This document shows, one piece after another, positions 1 to 7,334 of a DNA stretch of 64,000 bases; within the stretch, counting starts at the first letter, position 1, and each line of letters opens with the position of its first letter. Origin of the DNA: Streptoalloteichus hindustanus (GTDB lineage Bacteria; Actinomycetota; Actinomycetes; Mycobacteriales; Pseudonocardiaceae). Location: contig NZ_FQVN01000014.1 in the NCBI RefSeq assembly GCF_900129375.1, positions 62,001-126,000 of the forward strand, given 5' to 3'. The notes below the pieces were generated by a model. That model saw only the letters and a program-made list of their open reading frames with translations. It made no database searches and was not told where the DNA came from. Made by a program: the position numbers and the translations under genes.

Positions 1-479
1 CGTTCCACCGCGTTGAGCCGCATCTCCTCCATGCGCGCTCCCTCCTCCCGCAACAGCGGCTCCGAGGTGATGCCCATCAGGGCCGGGCCGCGCCACAGCG
101 CAAGCGCCTCGGCCAGCAACCGCGACGTTTCCGCCGGGTCGGTGGCGCGCTCGGCCTCCGCGGTCAACAGCTCGAAGCGGGACAGGTCCAACTGCTCGGC
201 CGTGATCGCGATCAGATAGCCGCCCACGGCGGTGCGGATCACCGCGCCGTGGCCGCCCAATGCCTGTCGCAGGCGCAGCACGTAGTTCTGCAACGTGGCC
301 ACGGCGCGCAGCGGTGGGCGCTCTGCCCACACGCGCTCGATCAGGGTCTCCGTGGGCACGGTCCGGTTCGGCTTCAGCAGCAGCGCGGCCAGCAGGCCGC
401 GCAGCTTCGCCGCGCCGATCGCGATCGGCACGCCGTCGTCGTGCACCTCGACCGGGCCCAGCAGCCCGAACTCCAGCAC
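1..479 (-). CDS. SARP/AfsR-type transcriptional regulator, N-terminal part (runs off window)
   Basis: The visible 159 residues are the N-terminus of a SARP/BTAD regulator: an OmpR-like winged helix (residues about 1-95, with FGLLGPVEV near the start, a KLRGLLAALLL helix, and LIERVW and LQNYVLRLRQALG segments), then the start of the bacterial transcriptional activator domain. The GTG start was chosen because a GGGGGA ribosome binding site lies five bases upstream. The gene begins 24 bases after the peroxidase stop on the same strand, so it probably sits in the same operon. SARPs bind direct repeats and often activate pathway genes; whether an ATPase/TPR region follows cannot be seen. The family is clear, its targets are unknown. 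Confidence 0.88.
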   Translation of the reverse strand, partial: MLEFGLLGPVEVHDDGVPIAIGAAKLRGLLAALLLKPNRTVPTETLIERVWAERPPLRAVATLQNYVLRLRQALGGHGAVIRTAVGGYLIAITAEQLDLSRFELLTAEAERATDPAETSRLLAEALALWRGPALMGITSEPLLREEGARMEEMRLNAVE

Positions 480-503
480 TTCTCCCCCAAGCTCCGGCGA
501 AAG

Positions 504-1523
504 TCAGCCGGCGTTGATCAGGCGCTGTCCGACGTACTCCTGCGTGCCGGTTCGCGGGCCCGGCAGCACGAAGAAGTAGCCGCCGCCGAACGGCATCACG
601 TACCTCTCCAGGGCTTCGCCGGCCAGTCCGCGCTGGACCGTCTCGAAGCCGCGCTTCAGATCACGCTGGTAGCACGTGAAGATCTGTCCCGTGTCCTCCG
701 CGCTCCTGCGGTAGGAGTAGCTCCGGCGCAGGATGCGGCGGCCGCCGCTCTCGGCGGCCCGCCGGACGTGCGCGTCCACCGGCATCTTCGGCAGATCCAG
801 CCCACCGTCCTTCTCGGACTTCCCGAGCGGGATGTCGCTTTCCTTGCGCCGCCCGAAAACCTGCTCCTGCTCCTCCGTGGTCTTGCGGTCCCACGTCGGC
901 ATGGCGAGGCGGATCAGGCGCACCACCAGGTAACTCCCGCCCACGCACCACTCGGGCTCGTCGTCGTCCGGCCCGACCCACACCAGGTCGTCCATGGCGG
1001 CGGCGTTCGACGTGTCCGGGTTGCCCGCGCCCTCGCGGAACCCGAAGAGGTTCCGGGAGTCCTGCGACTGGAACCCGTCGATCCGCCACCGGGGCGCGAG
1101 TCCCGGAACGGGCCTGGCCAGCGCGGCCCGCGCGGCCTCGGGCGTGTCGGCGAGCACCTGCACCAACAGGTCGCCATGACACCATTCCGGCGCGAGCACG
1201 TCGTTGCGGAACTCCGGCATCCGCTCCAGTTGTCGCGGCTTGCTCCAGTAGAGGTCGAACCGGTCCTTGAACAACGACGCGCCCACCGCCACCGTGACCG
1301 AGGCGTTCGGGACGGGCGAGCTCAGCGCGCGCAGCGTATCGGCGAGCTCCACCCGGTTCTGGGCCTGGACGTCGAACGCGGCCAGCGTGAACGCGGCCCG
1401 ACCGGGACCCAGCACACCGGGCTGGTGTGCGGCCGCCGGGCGCGGCGGCGGGGCGGTCGTGCAGCCGGCCAGGCCCGCGACCGCGATCGCCGCCAGGAAA
1501 CCGCGGCGGCCGATCTCTGTCAC
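504..1523 (-). CDS. DyP-type heme peroxidase, Tat-exported lipoprotein
   Basis: 339 residues. The start used is a GTG whose bases overlap the protease stop (GTGA), implying translational coupling; an in-frame ATG 15 bases earlier is the alternative. The N-terminus has RRGFL followed by a hydrophobic stretch and LAGC, reading as a Tat signal with a lipobox. DyP features are GFREGAGNPD (about residue 160), the AHVRR segment carrying the expected proximal heme histidine, and the C-terminal FTCYQRDLKRGF region. The family oxidises dyes and other aromatics with peroxide and is often co-exported with copper or iron proteins. Oddity: the usual GxxDG distal aspartate is a glutamate here. Placement after a secreted protease suggests an extracellular role. 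Confidence 0.9.
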   Translation of the reverse strand: MTEIGRRGFLAAIAVAGLAGCTTAPPPRPAAAHQPGVLGPGRAAFTLAAFDVQAQNRVELADTLRALSSPVPNASVTVAVGASLFKDRFDLYWSKPRQLERMPEFRNDVLAPEWCHGDLLVQVLADTPEAARAALARPVPGLAPRWRIDGFQSQDSRNLFGFREGAGNPDTSNAAAMDDLVWVGPDDDEPEWCVGGSYLVVRLIRLAMPTWDRKTTEEQEQVFGRRKESDIPLGKSEKDGGLDLPKMPVDAHVRRAAESGGRRILRRSYSYRRSAEDTGQIFTCYQRDLKRGFETVQRGLAGEALERYVMPFGGGYFFVLPGPRTGTQEYVGQRLINAG

Positions 1524-3100
1524 AGGTTCAGCGTCCATCCGAGCAGAGCCCCCTCGTCGAGGTCGAAGTTGTCCCGCACCACGAGCTTCCACGTGCCATT
1601 GGCGTCCACAGCGGACAGGTTGATCGGGTAGGTCCGGTCGAGGTCGGTCGCGGTGTCCGCGCTGTCCGCCGCCTTCAGCTCCACCTCGGCGCCGTTGGGC
1701 GCGACGAGCCGCAGCGAGAGGTCACCCCGGAACGGGTGCTCGGCCCGCACCCGCACCGAGGCGTTCTCGGCGACCTTCCGACCGCAGGAGCCGACCTCGA
1801 CGGCGCTGGTGACGGTGCCCCGGTCCGGCACCGCCTGCCGGTTGTCGTTGCTCACCGAGCACACGGCGTCGGCCGGCCCGATGTACAGGAACTTGTTGGG
1901 GGAGCCGCTCTTCAGGGTGCTCTGCTTCAGCACGCCCTCGGTCGCGCGGCCCACGACCGCCCTGGTCACCTCCGCCGGAGTCGCGGTGGGGTTCTGCGCC
2001 AGGTACAGCGCCGCCGCGCCGGCGACGTGCGGGGAGGCCATCGACGTGCCCCGGAGCACCACGGTGGCGTTGTTGGTCGCGTTGTGCGCGGACTTGATGG
2101 CCTCGCCGGGCGCGAACAGGTCGACGCACGACCCGTAGTTGGACCCGGTCTCGGCGCCCGAGCCGGTCCAGCCGCTGGCCCGCTCGTCCGCCGGGTTGCT
2201 CGCGCCGACCGTGATCACGTCCGGGTACGCGGCGGGGCTGTAGGAGCAGGCGTTGGACTCCCAGTTGCCCGCCGAGGCGACGTAGGTGATGCCCGCGTCG
2301 ATCGACCGCTTGAGCGCGGCCTCCTCGATCTCGGAGCGCGAGCCGCCGAGGCTCATGTTCACGACGGCCGGCTTCTTGGCGTTCGCGGTCACCCAGTCGA
2401 TGCCCGCGACGATCTGGCTGACCGAGCCGACGTTGTCACAGCTCAGCACCCGCACCGACACGATCTTGGCCTTGTTGGCGACGCCGAAGGTCGTGCCGGC
2501 CACGGTGCCGGCGACGTGCGTGCCGTGACCGGTGGTGCTGCAGTCCTGGCCCTTCCAGCTGTCGCCGATCGCGTCGAAACCGACCGACGCCCGGCCCCCG
2601 AACTCGGCGTGCGACGTCCGCACGCCGGTGTCCAGGACGTACACGGTGACGCCCTCGCCCGCGCTGTCCGGGTAGTTGTAGGCGTTGTTCAGCACCATGC
2701 TCCGCTGGTCGACCCGGTCCAGGTTCCACGGGGCGTTCGGCCGGGTCGCGGTGGCCCTGACCACCGAGTCGGCCTCCACCCTGGCCACTCTCGGGTCGGC
2801 CGCCAGGCGTCTGGCCTGCTTCTCGGTGGCGGAGACGGCGAAGCCGGCCAACGCCGACTGGTACACCCGCTCGACTTTTCCGCCGTACCGGGCGGCCACC
2901 GCCTCGGCCGTTGCCGCCTTCGCCAGCCCGGCCGGCTCCTTCAACGACACGACGTACCGGCCGTCGACCACCTCGCCGCCGGCGGGCTTGTCCACCCGGC
3001 CTTCCGCAGCCTGGGCCGAACCGGCCAACGCGGTGGGCACGACCGCGGCGACCAGTGCCGTGGCGACGAGAGACCGACGTGCCAACGCGAATGCGCGCAT
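1520..3100 (-). CDS. Secreted subtilisin-like (S8) serine protease with P-domain
   Basis: 526 residues. A Sec signal (residues 1-32, ending AQA) precedes an I9 inhibitor propeptide (about 45-115) and the S8 catalytic domain. The triad is visible as D157 in VLDTGV, H192 in GHGTHVAGT and S353 in GTSMASPH. A proprotein-convertase P-domain (about 410-526, ending GALLGWTLNL) closes the protein; P-domains usually aid folding or substrate binding. The organisation matches aqualysin-type proteases of actinomycetes. The ATG at 3098-3100 follows a GGGGG run ten bases upstream; an earlier in-frame start 11 codons up looks less likely. First gene of an operon with the peroxidase. Two further S8 genes occur in this window, one with and one without a P-domain. 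Confidence 0.95.
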   Translation of the reverse strand: MRAFALARRSLVATALVAAVVPTALAGSAQAAEGRVDKPAGGEVVDGRYVVSLKEPAGLAKAATAEAVAARYGGKVERVYQSALAGFAVSATEKQARRLAADPRVARVEADSVVRATATRPNAPWNLDRVDQRSMVLNNAYNYPDSAGEGVTVYVLDTGVRTSHAEFGGRASVGFDAIGDSWKGQDCSTTGHGTHVAGTVAGTTFGVANKAKIVSVRVLSCDNVGSVSQIVAGIDWVTANAKKPAVVNMSLGGSRSEIEEAALKRSIDAGITYVASAGNWESNACSYSPAAYPDVITVGASNPADERASGWTGSGAETGSNYGSCVDLFAPGEAIKSAHNATNNATVVLRGTSMASPHVAGAAALYLAQNPTATPAEVTRAVVGRATEGVLKQSTLKSGSPNKFLYIGPADAVCSVSNDNRQAVPDRGTVTSAVEVGSCGRKVAENASVRVRAEHPFRGDLSLRLVAPNGAEVELKAADSADTATDLDRTYPINLSAVDANGTWKLVVRDNFDLDEGALLGWTLNL

Positions 3101-3191
3101 GACAAACAGACCCCCAGAAAAACGAGCGGACACGCGGCCCGCGCCGACGCTGGCGATGTCCAGCTTCGGGATCCTGTCACCGAGGTCGTCC

Positions 3192-3221
3192 CCGTTCTAC
3201 CTCCGAACGGAGGTAGAACGG
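3192..3221. promoter_or_regulatory. Perfect 14-bp inverted repeat, likely operator
   Basis: CCGTTCTACCTCCG is followed after two bases (AA) by its exact reverse complement. A two-base loop is too tight for a normal terminator hairpin, and no gene ends here, so a dimeric repressor site controlling the protease/peroxidase/SARP operon is more likely. The cognate regulator is not evident. Confidence 0.6.
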
Positions 3222-3640
3222 CGAGAGCGCGATTTGGTACGCGCCGCGGCGCGGGGTTTGGCGAGCTCACGGCCCGATTGGTTCAGCTCGCGCTTGTGTC
3301 CGGGATCACCGCTGGTGAGGAGCTCCTGGAGTCCTCTTTGCGGGCTCGGCAAAAAAGATGAACGTTGACGTCGGTGTCGTGGTAGCGCGACGCGTTCAAC
3401 AAACGTCGGGAACGGTCTCACGGCGCTTCCGGGGCCATGCTGGAAATGTTTGGAAGTGTTGGCAACCTTTGAGCCGTCTCGCGCGTCGTCCTGGGATTGG
3501 CCTGTTGTCATCCTCGTGTCATGCTCGCGGGAATGGAGACCGCGTCCCGAGGTGGCGGGGTGTCGGGGCATTCGCGCGGTGGAACGTTTCGCGTCGGCTC
3601 TCCGGCCGGGTCCGGCGCGTGGCAACTGGGAGCAACCTGC

Positions 3641-3671
3641 GTTGACTAAAGCGTCATTAGTCAACTACGGT
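3641..3671 (+). promoter_or_regulatory. Promoter with overlapping 9-bp operator dyad
   Basis: GTTGACTAA (3641-3649) and TTAGTCAAC (3657-3665) are exact reverse complements separated by seven bases. The left arm contains TTGACT, a good -35 element, and TACGGT at 3666-3671 fits an actinobacterial -10 with an 18-base spacer. A transcript from it would begin at or next to the ATG at 3679, so the following gene is probably leaderless and repressed by a dimer sitting on this dyad, possibly its own product. Confidence 0.6.
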
Positions 3672-3678
3672 TGCTTAC

Positions 3679-3909
3679 ATGCCTGATGTCGAGGTGTCCG
3701 ACCCGCACGGCCCTGGTGATCGTCTCGCGGCGGTCGTCGCGTTGCGGCGGCTCGCCGACCAGTTGGAGGACGCCGCCGTCGAGGAGGCCATGCGTGAGGG
3801 CTGGAGCTGGCCACAGGTCGCCGAGGCGCTCGGCGTCACCCGCCAGGCCGTCCACAAGAAACACGCCAAGCGGCTCATCGCCGCCGGGGTCGAGCTGAGG
3901 AGGCGCTGA
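3679..3909 (+). CDS. Small helix-turn-helix protein
   Basis: 76 residues, mostly one HTH unit (about residues 30-70, with GWSWPQVAEALGVTRQAVHKKHAKRL). Such proteins are typically encoded directly before a Clp-N domain protein in actinomycetes, as here, and are often annotated as HTH or sigma-70 region 4-like. The ATG lacks a Shine-Dalgarno sequence but lies about seven bases after a good -10, so leaderless translation is likely. The stop overlaps the next start by one base (TGATG), so the two are cotranslated. The role is inferred to be DNA binding, probably autoregulation through the upstream dyad. Confidence 0.8.
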   Translation: MPDVEVSDPHGPGDRLAAVVALRRLADQLEDAAVEEAMREGWSWPQVAEALGVTRQAVHKKHAKRLIAAGVELRRR

Positions 3910-4391
3910 TGGTGTCCACGTACGACCAGTATCTCCGCCGGGTCGTGGTGCGGGGGGAGCGCGAGGCGCGGGACGACGGATCGGCGACCGTGGAGGCGCA
4001 CCACCTGCTGCTCGCCGTCGCCGAGGACCCGGAGGTCAGCACGCGGGAGGTGCTGGCCTCGGTCGGGCTGGACCGGCGGGCGGTGCGCGCCGCGCTGGAC
4101 CGGGAGTTCGAGCACAGCCTGAACGCCGCCGGGGTGTCCCTCAGGTCCTTCGCGCTGCCGCGACCGAGCGGGGACGTCGGTCGGCCGAAGCTGGGCGCAT
4201 CCGCGAAACTCGCGCTGGAGCGCGGTGTCGCCGCCGCCGGGCGGAAGAAGGACCTGCGGCCCGCGCACGTGCTGCTGGGCATCCTCCAGGCCGAGGTCGG
4301 CACGGTGCCGCGCGCGCTCGCCCTGGCCGACATCGACCGGATCGACCTCCGGGTTCGGGTCATGGGGACGCTCACCCCCGGAGCTGAGTGA
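3909..4391 (+). CDS. Clp N-terminal repeat domain protein (no ATPase)
   Basis: 160 residues that correspond to the double Clp-N repeat alone: a first repeat around residues 1-75 (EAHHLLLAVAEDPE) and a second around 85-150 (SAKLALERG ... RPAHVLLGILQAE). In ClpA/ClpC this domain binds adaptors and substrates; here there is no AAA+ or protease part, so the protein probably acts as a sensor or adaptor for its HTH partner. Translationally coupled to the preceding gene. Stand-alone Clp-N/HTH pairs are common in actinomycetes but their biology is little known. Confidence 0.85.
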   Translation: MVSTYDQYLRRVVVRGEREARDDGSATVEAHHLLLAVAEDPEVSTREVLASVGLDRRAVRAALDREFEHSLNAAGVSLRSFALPRPSGDVGRPKLGASAKLALERGVAAAGRKKDLRPAHVLLGILQAEVGTVPRALALADIDRIDLRVRVMGTLTPGAE

Positions 4392-4431
4392 TCGCACGCC
4401 GGCGCCTGGTCCCGGTGGGCGCGGTCTGGTG

Positions 4432-4719
4432 CTAGTCCGCCCTGGCGGCCGCGCTCAGGGCTCGAACCAGGTCGGCGGCCTGGGGTGACGCCAGGCGGTA
4501 GCGGATCACCCGGCCCTCGCGGTCGGCGGCGACCAGCCCGGCGGACCGCAGCGTGGCGAGGTGGTTGGAGACGTTCGGCTGGGACGCCCCGGTGCTCGCG
4601 ACGAGTTCGCCGACCGACGCGTCGCCGTCGAGCAGCGTGTGCAGCAGCGCGATCCGGATCCGGCAGCTCAGTGCGCGGCCCACCTCGAAGAGCCGGTCGT
4701 CGACGTCGTTGGCATCCAT
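4432..4719 (-). CDS. ArsR-family transcriptional regulator
   Basis: 95 residues with a winged HTH covering almost the whole chain (LSCRIRIALLHTLLDG, then ASTGASQPNVSNHLATLRSAGLVAADREGR, wing VIRYRL). No metal-binding ELCVCDL motif is present, so it is probably not a classical arsenic or cadmium sensor. It is divergent from the cupin gene across an 81-bp gap carrying a dyad, so it likely represses that gene and itself. An ATG well inside a much longer open frame was chosen because homology to the family begins there. Confidence 0.88.
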   Translation of the reverse strand: MDANDVDDRLFEVGRALSCRIRIALLHTLLDGDASVGELVASTGASQPNVSNHLATLRSAGLVAADREGRVIRYRLASPQAADLVRALSAAARAD

Positions 4720-4729
4720 CAGTGCGTGA

Positions 4730-4754
4730 TGATACGTTCCCGACGTAAATATCA
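4730..4754. promoter_or_regulatory. Imperfect dyad between ArsR and cupin genes
   Basis: TGATACGT is mirrored by ACGTA and then TATCA; the inner arms TACGT/ACGTA are spaced by five bases and the outer TGATA/TATCA arms by fifteen. AT-rich interrupted dyads of this kind are usual for ArsR-type repressors. Located 11 bases before the ArsR start and 46 before the cupin start. Confidence 0.5.
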
Positions 4755-4800
4755 GCCGTCGATGATGTGTTGCATCCGTGTCGCTGCTGGAGGTGTCGAC

Positions 4801-5118
4801 ATGACCGACGTCGTCTGGACCCACGTGGATGATGTGCCGTCGCGCGAGCCGTTCGGCGAGGGCATCACGTTGCGCGAGTTGTGGCGTGAGCCGTCGGGCC
4901 GGTCGTGCCACGTGGTGGACATCGCGCCGGGCGCGGTGTGGCCGGAGTTGGACGTGCACGAGCCGGGTCCGGAGGAGGTCTTCGTGGTGTCGGGGGTGTT
5001 CAACGACGGGGTGCGGGACTACCCCGCCGGCACCTTCCTGCACTGCCCGGCCGGGTCGAGCCACATCCCGCAGTCCACGACCGGTTGCCGGCTGTTCGTC
5101 TTCTACCCCGAGGGCTGA
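4801..5118 (+). CDS. Cupin-domain protein
   Basis: 105 residues forming a single small cupin barrel. The partial metal-site signature is visible as ELDVHEPGPEEVFVVSGVF (residues about 41-60) and AGTFLHCPAGSSH (about 74-86), with His and Glu ligands in the expected places; this arrangement resembles ChrR-like cupins. The ATG has a GGAGG site eight bases upstream. Substrate is unknown; ArsR control from the divergent neighbour suggests a stress or metabolite-responsive role. Confidence 0.85.
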   Translation: MTDVVWTHVDDVPSREPFGEGITLRELWREPSGRSCHVVDIAPGAVWPELDVHEPGPEEVFVVSGVFNDGVRDYPAGTFLHCPAGSSHIPQSTTGCRLFVFYPEG

Positions 5119-5286
5119 TCGTCCGCGCCCCTCGGTGATGTCCGGCTGGCTGGCTCCGGCCGTCATCCTGTCCGGGTGGGCGGGAACCGCACGAAGTCGA
5201 TCTGGCTGGGCTGCTACACGGAATTGCAGCCACCTCGCGGAAACACGTGTGCCGCCCAGTCAGATCGGCGCGTCCACATCGCGCGT

Positions 5287-5667
5287 CTACTGGCGGGCTG
5301 GGGGCTCCTGGGCGTCGTACTTCTGTTGCGCCGTCACGACGTGCTCGGCGTTCGCGCCGATCCACCGCACGAGGTTGTGCATGTGCTCGGCGAGTCCGCG
5401 GCCGAAGTCGGTGAGCTCGTAGTGCACCTTCGGCGGGACGGCGGGATCGACGTGACGTGTCACGAGCCCGTCCCGCCGCATCGTGGTCAGGGTCTGGGAC
5501 AGCATCTTCTCGCTGATGCCGTCGATGGTCGCGTGGAGTTCCGAGAAGCGGTGGGAGCGCTCGCGCAGGGCGGTCAGGATCAACACGCCCCAGCGGCTGC
5601 CGACGTGGTCCAGGACCATCCGGGCTGGGCAGTCCCGGTGGAAGACGTTGCTCACGGCCGTGGTCAC
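5287..5667 (-). CDS. HxlR-family transcriptional regulator
   Basis: 126 residues. The core CPARMVLDHVGSRWGVLILTAL and the winged helix GISEKMLSQTLTTMRRDGLVTR are typical of HxlR/MarR-like regulators, including the N-terminal cysteine (C13) that many HxlR proteins use for electrophile or redox sensing. It is divergent from an SDR gene, the usual arrangement in which HxlR represses a detoxifying oxidoreductase. Confidence 0.92.
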   Translation of the reverse strand: MTTAVSNVFHRDCPARMVLDHVGSRWGVLILTALRERSHRFSELHATIDGISEKMLSQTLTTMRRDGLVTRHVDPAVPPKVHYELTDFGRGLAEHMHNLVRWIGANAEHVVTAQQKYDAQEPPARQ

Positions 5668-5696
5668 TTCCCTGTGACGTCGAGTTTCCTTGTCAG

Positions 5697-5727
5697 GTAA
5701 GGAACTTACGTCAAGGTACGTACTTAC
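5697..5727. promoter_or_regulatory. Candidate HxlR operator in the divergent promoter
   Basis: GTAAG-gaa-CTTAC (5697-5709) is a small perfect dyad; CTTAC recurs at 5723-5727 next to the palindrome GTACGTAC (5716-5723). The site lies 30-60 bases upstream of the regulator start and 63-93 upstream of the SDR start, right for control of both. Confidence 0.5.
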
Positions 5728-5789
5728 TCCGGGAAAGGGTCGGTGTTACGGTCGCGTCCCGGAGAAGACGCGACGAGGGGAACGACAAC

Positions 5790-6569
5790 GTGCGGGCAAC
5801 GTCTTCGGTCGCCGTGGTCACCGGTGCTGGTCGTGGCCTCGGCGCGGCCACCGCTCGGGAACTGGGACGCCGTGGTCACCACGTGATCGTCAACTACCGC
5901 GCCAACGCGGACGCCGCGCGGGCGGTGGTCGACGACATCGTGTCCCGGGGCGGCAGTGCCACCGCGCTCGCCGCCGATGTCTGTGATCCCGAGCAGGTGT
6001 CGGCGTTGATCGCCGAAGTGATGGCCGCTCATGGTGGCATCGACGTGTTGGTGTGCAACGCCAACACCGTCACCCCTCGCTTCGAGCCGCTGTCGGACGT
6101 GGAGTGGGACGACTTCGTCGGCAAGGTGACGGGGGAGCTGGCCGGCGCCTTCTTCGTGACGAAGGCGGCACTGGCCGTGATGCGTCCCCGGCGGTCGGGG
6201 CGGATCATCTACGTGTCCAGCACCGCCGCCGACTACGTCGGCTCCGGCCGGCTGTCGCACTCCACCGCGAAGGCGGCGCTGAACACCTTCGCTCGGCACG
6301 TCGCCGCCGAGGCCGCCGCTGACGGCATCACGGTCAACACCGTCGCTCCCGGAGCGGTCATCACCGAGGCCAGCGCTTCGGTGATCACGGGGGAGCGCCG
6401 TGAGTTCCTCAGCGGCAACTCCGTTCTCGGCCGTGTGGTCGAGCCCGACGACGTCGCCGCCGTGATCGGCGCGCTCGTCGATCCCGCCATGGCGGCGGTG
6501 TCCGGAGCCGTGGTCCGGGTCGACGCGGGCTTCGGAGTTCTGGTCGGCGGCCCCTCGTCGATGGCCTGA
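5790..6569 (+). CDS. Short-chain dehydrogenase/reductase (atypical active site)
   Basis: 259 residues, a classical-length SDR. TGAGRGLG (about 11-18) is the dinucleotide-binding loop and NYRAN after the second strand suggests NADP preference. The serine of the catalytic set is in YVSSTAADY, but the position of the YxxxK tyrosine reads HSTAK, so the tyrosine is replaced by histidine while the lysine is kept. GTG start with GAGGGG upstream. Either an altered catalyst or a substrate-binding relative. Probably controlled by the divergent HxlR protein. Confidence 0.9.
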   Translation: MRATSSVAVVTGAGRGLGAATARELGRRGHHVIVNYRANADAARAVVDDIVSRGGSATALAADVCDPEQVSALIAEVMAAHGGIDVLVCNANTVTPRFEPLSDVEWDDFVGKVTGELAGAFFVTKAALAVMRPRRSGRIIYVSSTAADYVGSGRLSHSTAKAALNTFARHVAAEAAADGITVNTVAPGAVITEASASVITGERREFLSGNSVLGRVVEPDDVAAVIGALVDPAMAAVSGAVVRVDAGFGVLVGGPSSMA

Positions 6570-6689
6570 GGCGCCGCCAGGCTCGGTCGTGGGCTGACGC
6601 GCAGCCGTCCTGATCCTGATCAGTCCACTATGGAGGGACGTGCGAGGGACGTCCCCGTTCTCCTGACGTGCCGCGGAATTCGCCGCAGG

Positions 6690-7271
6690 TCAGGCTTTGG
6701 TGGTCGAGCGGCGGTGCTGGGCGGCCTTGGCCCGGTTGCCGCACACGGCCATCTGGCACCAACGACGCCGCCGGCCCGCCGACAGGTCGACGAACCGGCC
6801 GCTGCAGTTCACCCCGTCGCAGATGCGCACCCGGTCGCGCATCTCGCTGCCGAGGAGTTCCGCCGCGTCGAGGGCGATCCGGCCGAGCGCGCCGCGGGCG
6901 TCCGTCGGCTCGGCCGCGACGCGGAGCACCGGCACCCCGTCGCAGAGCTCCAGGCGCGGCGGGTGTTCCCCGCTGCGCGCCAGCCAGGAGTTGAGCACCT
7001 GTTGGGCTTCCGCCGGGAAGCGCTCGCCCTGGACCACGGACCGCAGCCCGGCGTCGATCGCCTCGCGCAACTGCCTGGCCTCGGTCAGCAGCTCCTCGTC
7101 GACCTGGCCCCGGCACGGCACCAGCTCCGCGGCCTCGAACCACTCCTCCAGGTCCCGGGGGTGGCTCAGCAGTTCCCGGCCGGCGGCGTAGCGCTCCACG
7201 CGCGTGTTCACGAAGTCCACGCTGAGCCGTCCGCCGTACCAGGCCCAGCAGCGCCGTCGCTCCTCGCTCAT
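6690..7271 (-). CDS. ABATE / CGNR zinc-finger transcriptional regulator
   Basis: 193 residues. The N-terminal part (YGGRLSVDFVNT) is the ABATE stress-sensing domain and the C-terminus carries the CGNR zinc-finger block with paired cysteines (ICDGVNCSGRFVD and WCQMAVCGNRAKAAQHR). Such proteins are one-component regulators normally divergent from a transporter or oxidoreductase, matching the MFS gene on the other side of a 63-bp gap. The ATG was chosen inside a longer open frame because ABATE homology starts there. Confidence 0.9.
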   Translation of the reverse strand: MSEERRRCWAWYGGRLSVDFVNTRVERYAAGRELLSHPRDLEEWFEAAELVPCRGQVDEELLTEARQLREAIDAGLRSVVQGERFPAEAQQVLNSWLARSGEHPPRLELCDGVPVLRVAAEPTDARGALGRIALDAAELLGSEMRDRVRICDGVNCSGRFVDLSAGRRRRWCQMAVCGNRAKAAQHRRSTTKA

Positions 7272-7299
7272 AACCAGATGATAGGTTGAGTCACCGTAG

Positions 7300-7317
7300 T
7301 AACCACATATGCGGTTA
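7300..7317. promoter_or_regulatory. 18-bp near-palindrome, likely CGNR regulator operator
   Basis: TAACC-A-CATATG-C-GGTTA is symmetric except for one base pair. A weaker TAACC ... GGTT copy lies at 7271-7287 across the regulator's start codon. Two copies in a 63-bp divergent promoter suggest autoregulated control of the transporter. Confidence 0.6.
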
Positions 7318-7334
7318 GTTGCGAGGTGGCACTG

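Larger units (their letters stand above)
3101..3678. other. Divergent intergenic region, 578 bp
   Basis: No convincing gene is seen. It separates the minus-strand protease from the plus-strand HTH gene and holds two perfect inverted repeats described separately: a 14-bp dyad 92-121 bases upstream of the protease start and a 9-bp dyad just before the HTH gene. The middle part (about 3350-3600) is less GC-rich than coding DNA and codes for nothing persuasive in six frames. Confidence 0.6.

Noticed and set aside
249-3361. Long plus-strand open frames over the peroxidase and protease genes
   Set aside because: They are arginine-, alanine- and proline-rich antisense shadows; the minus-strand frames have complete catalytic motifs and signal peptides.
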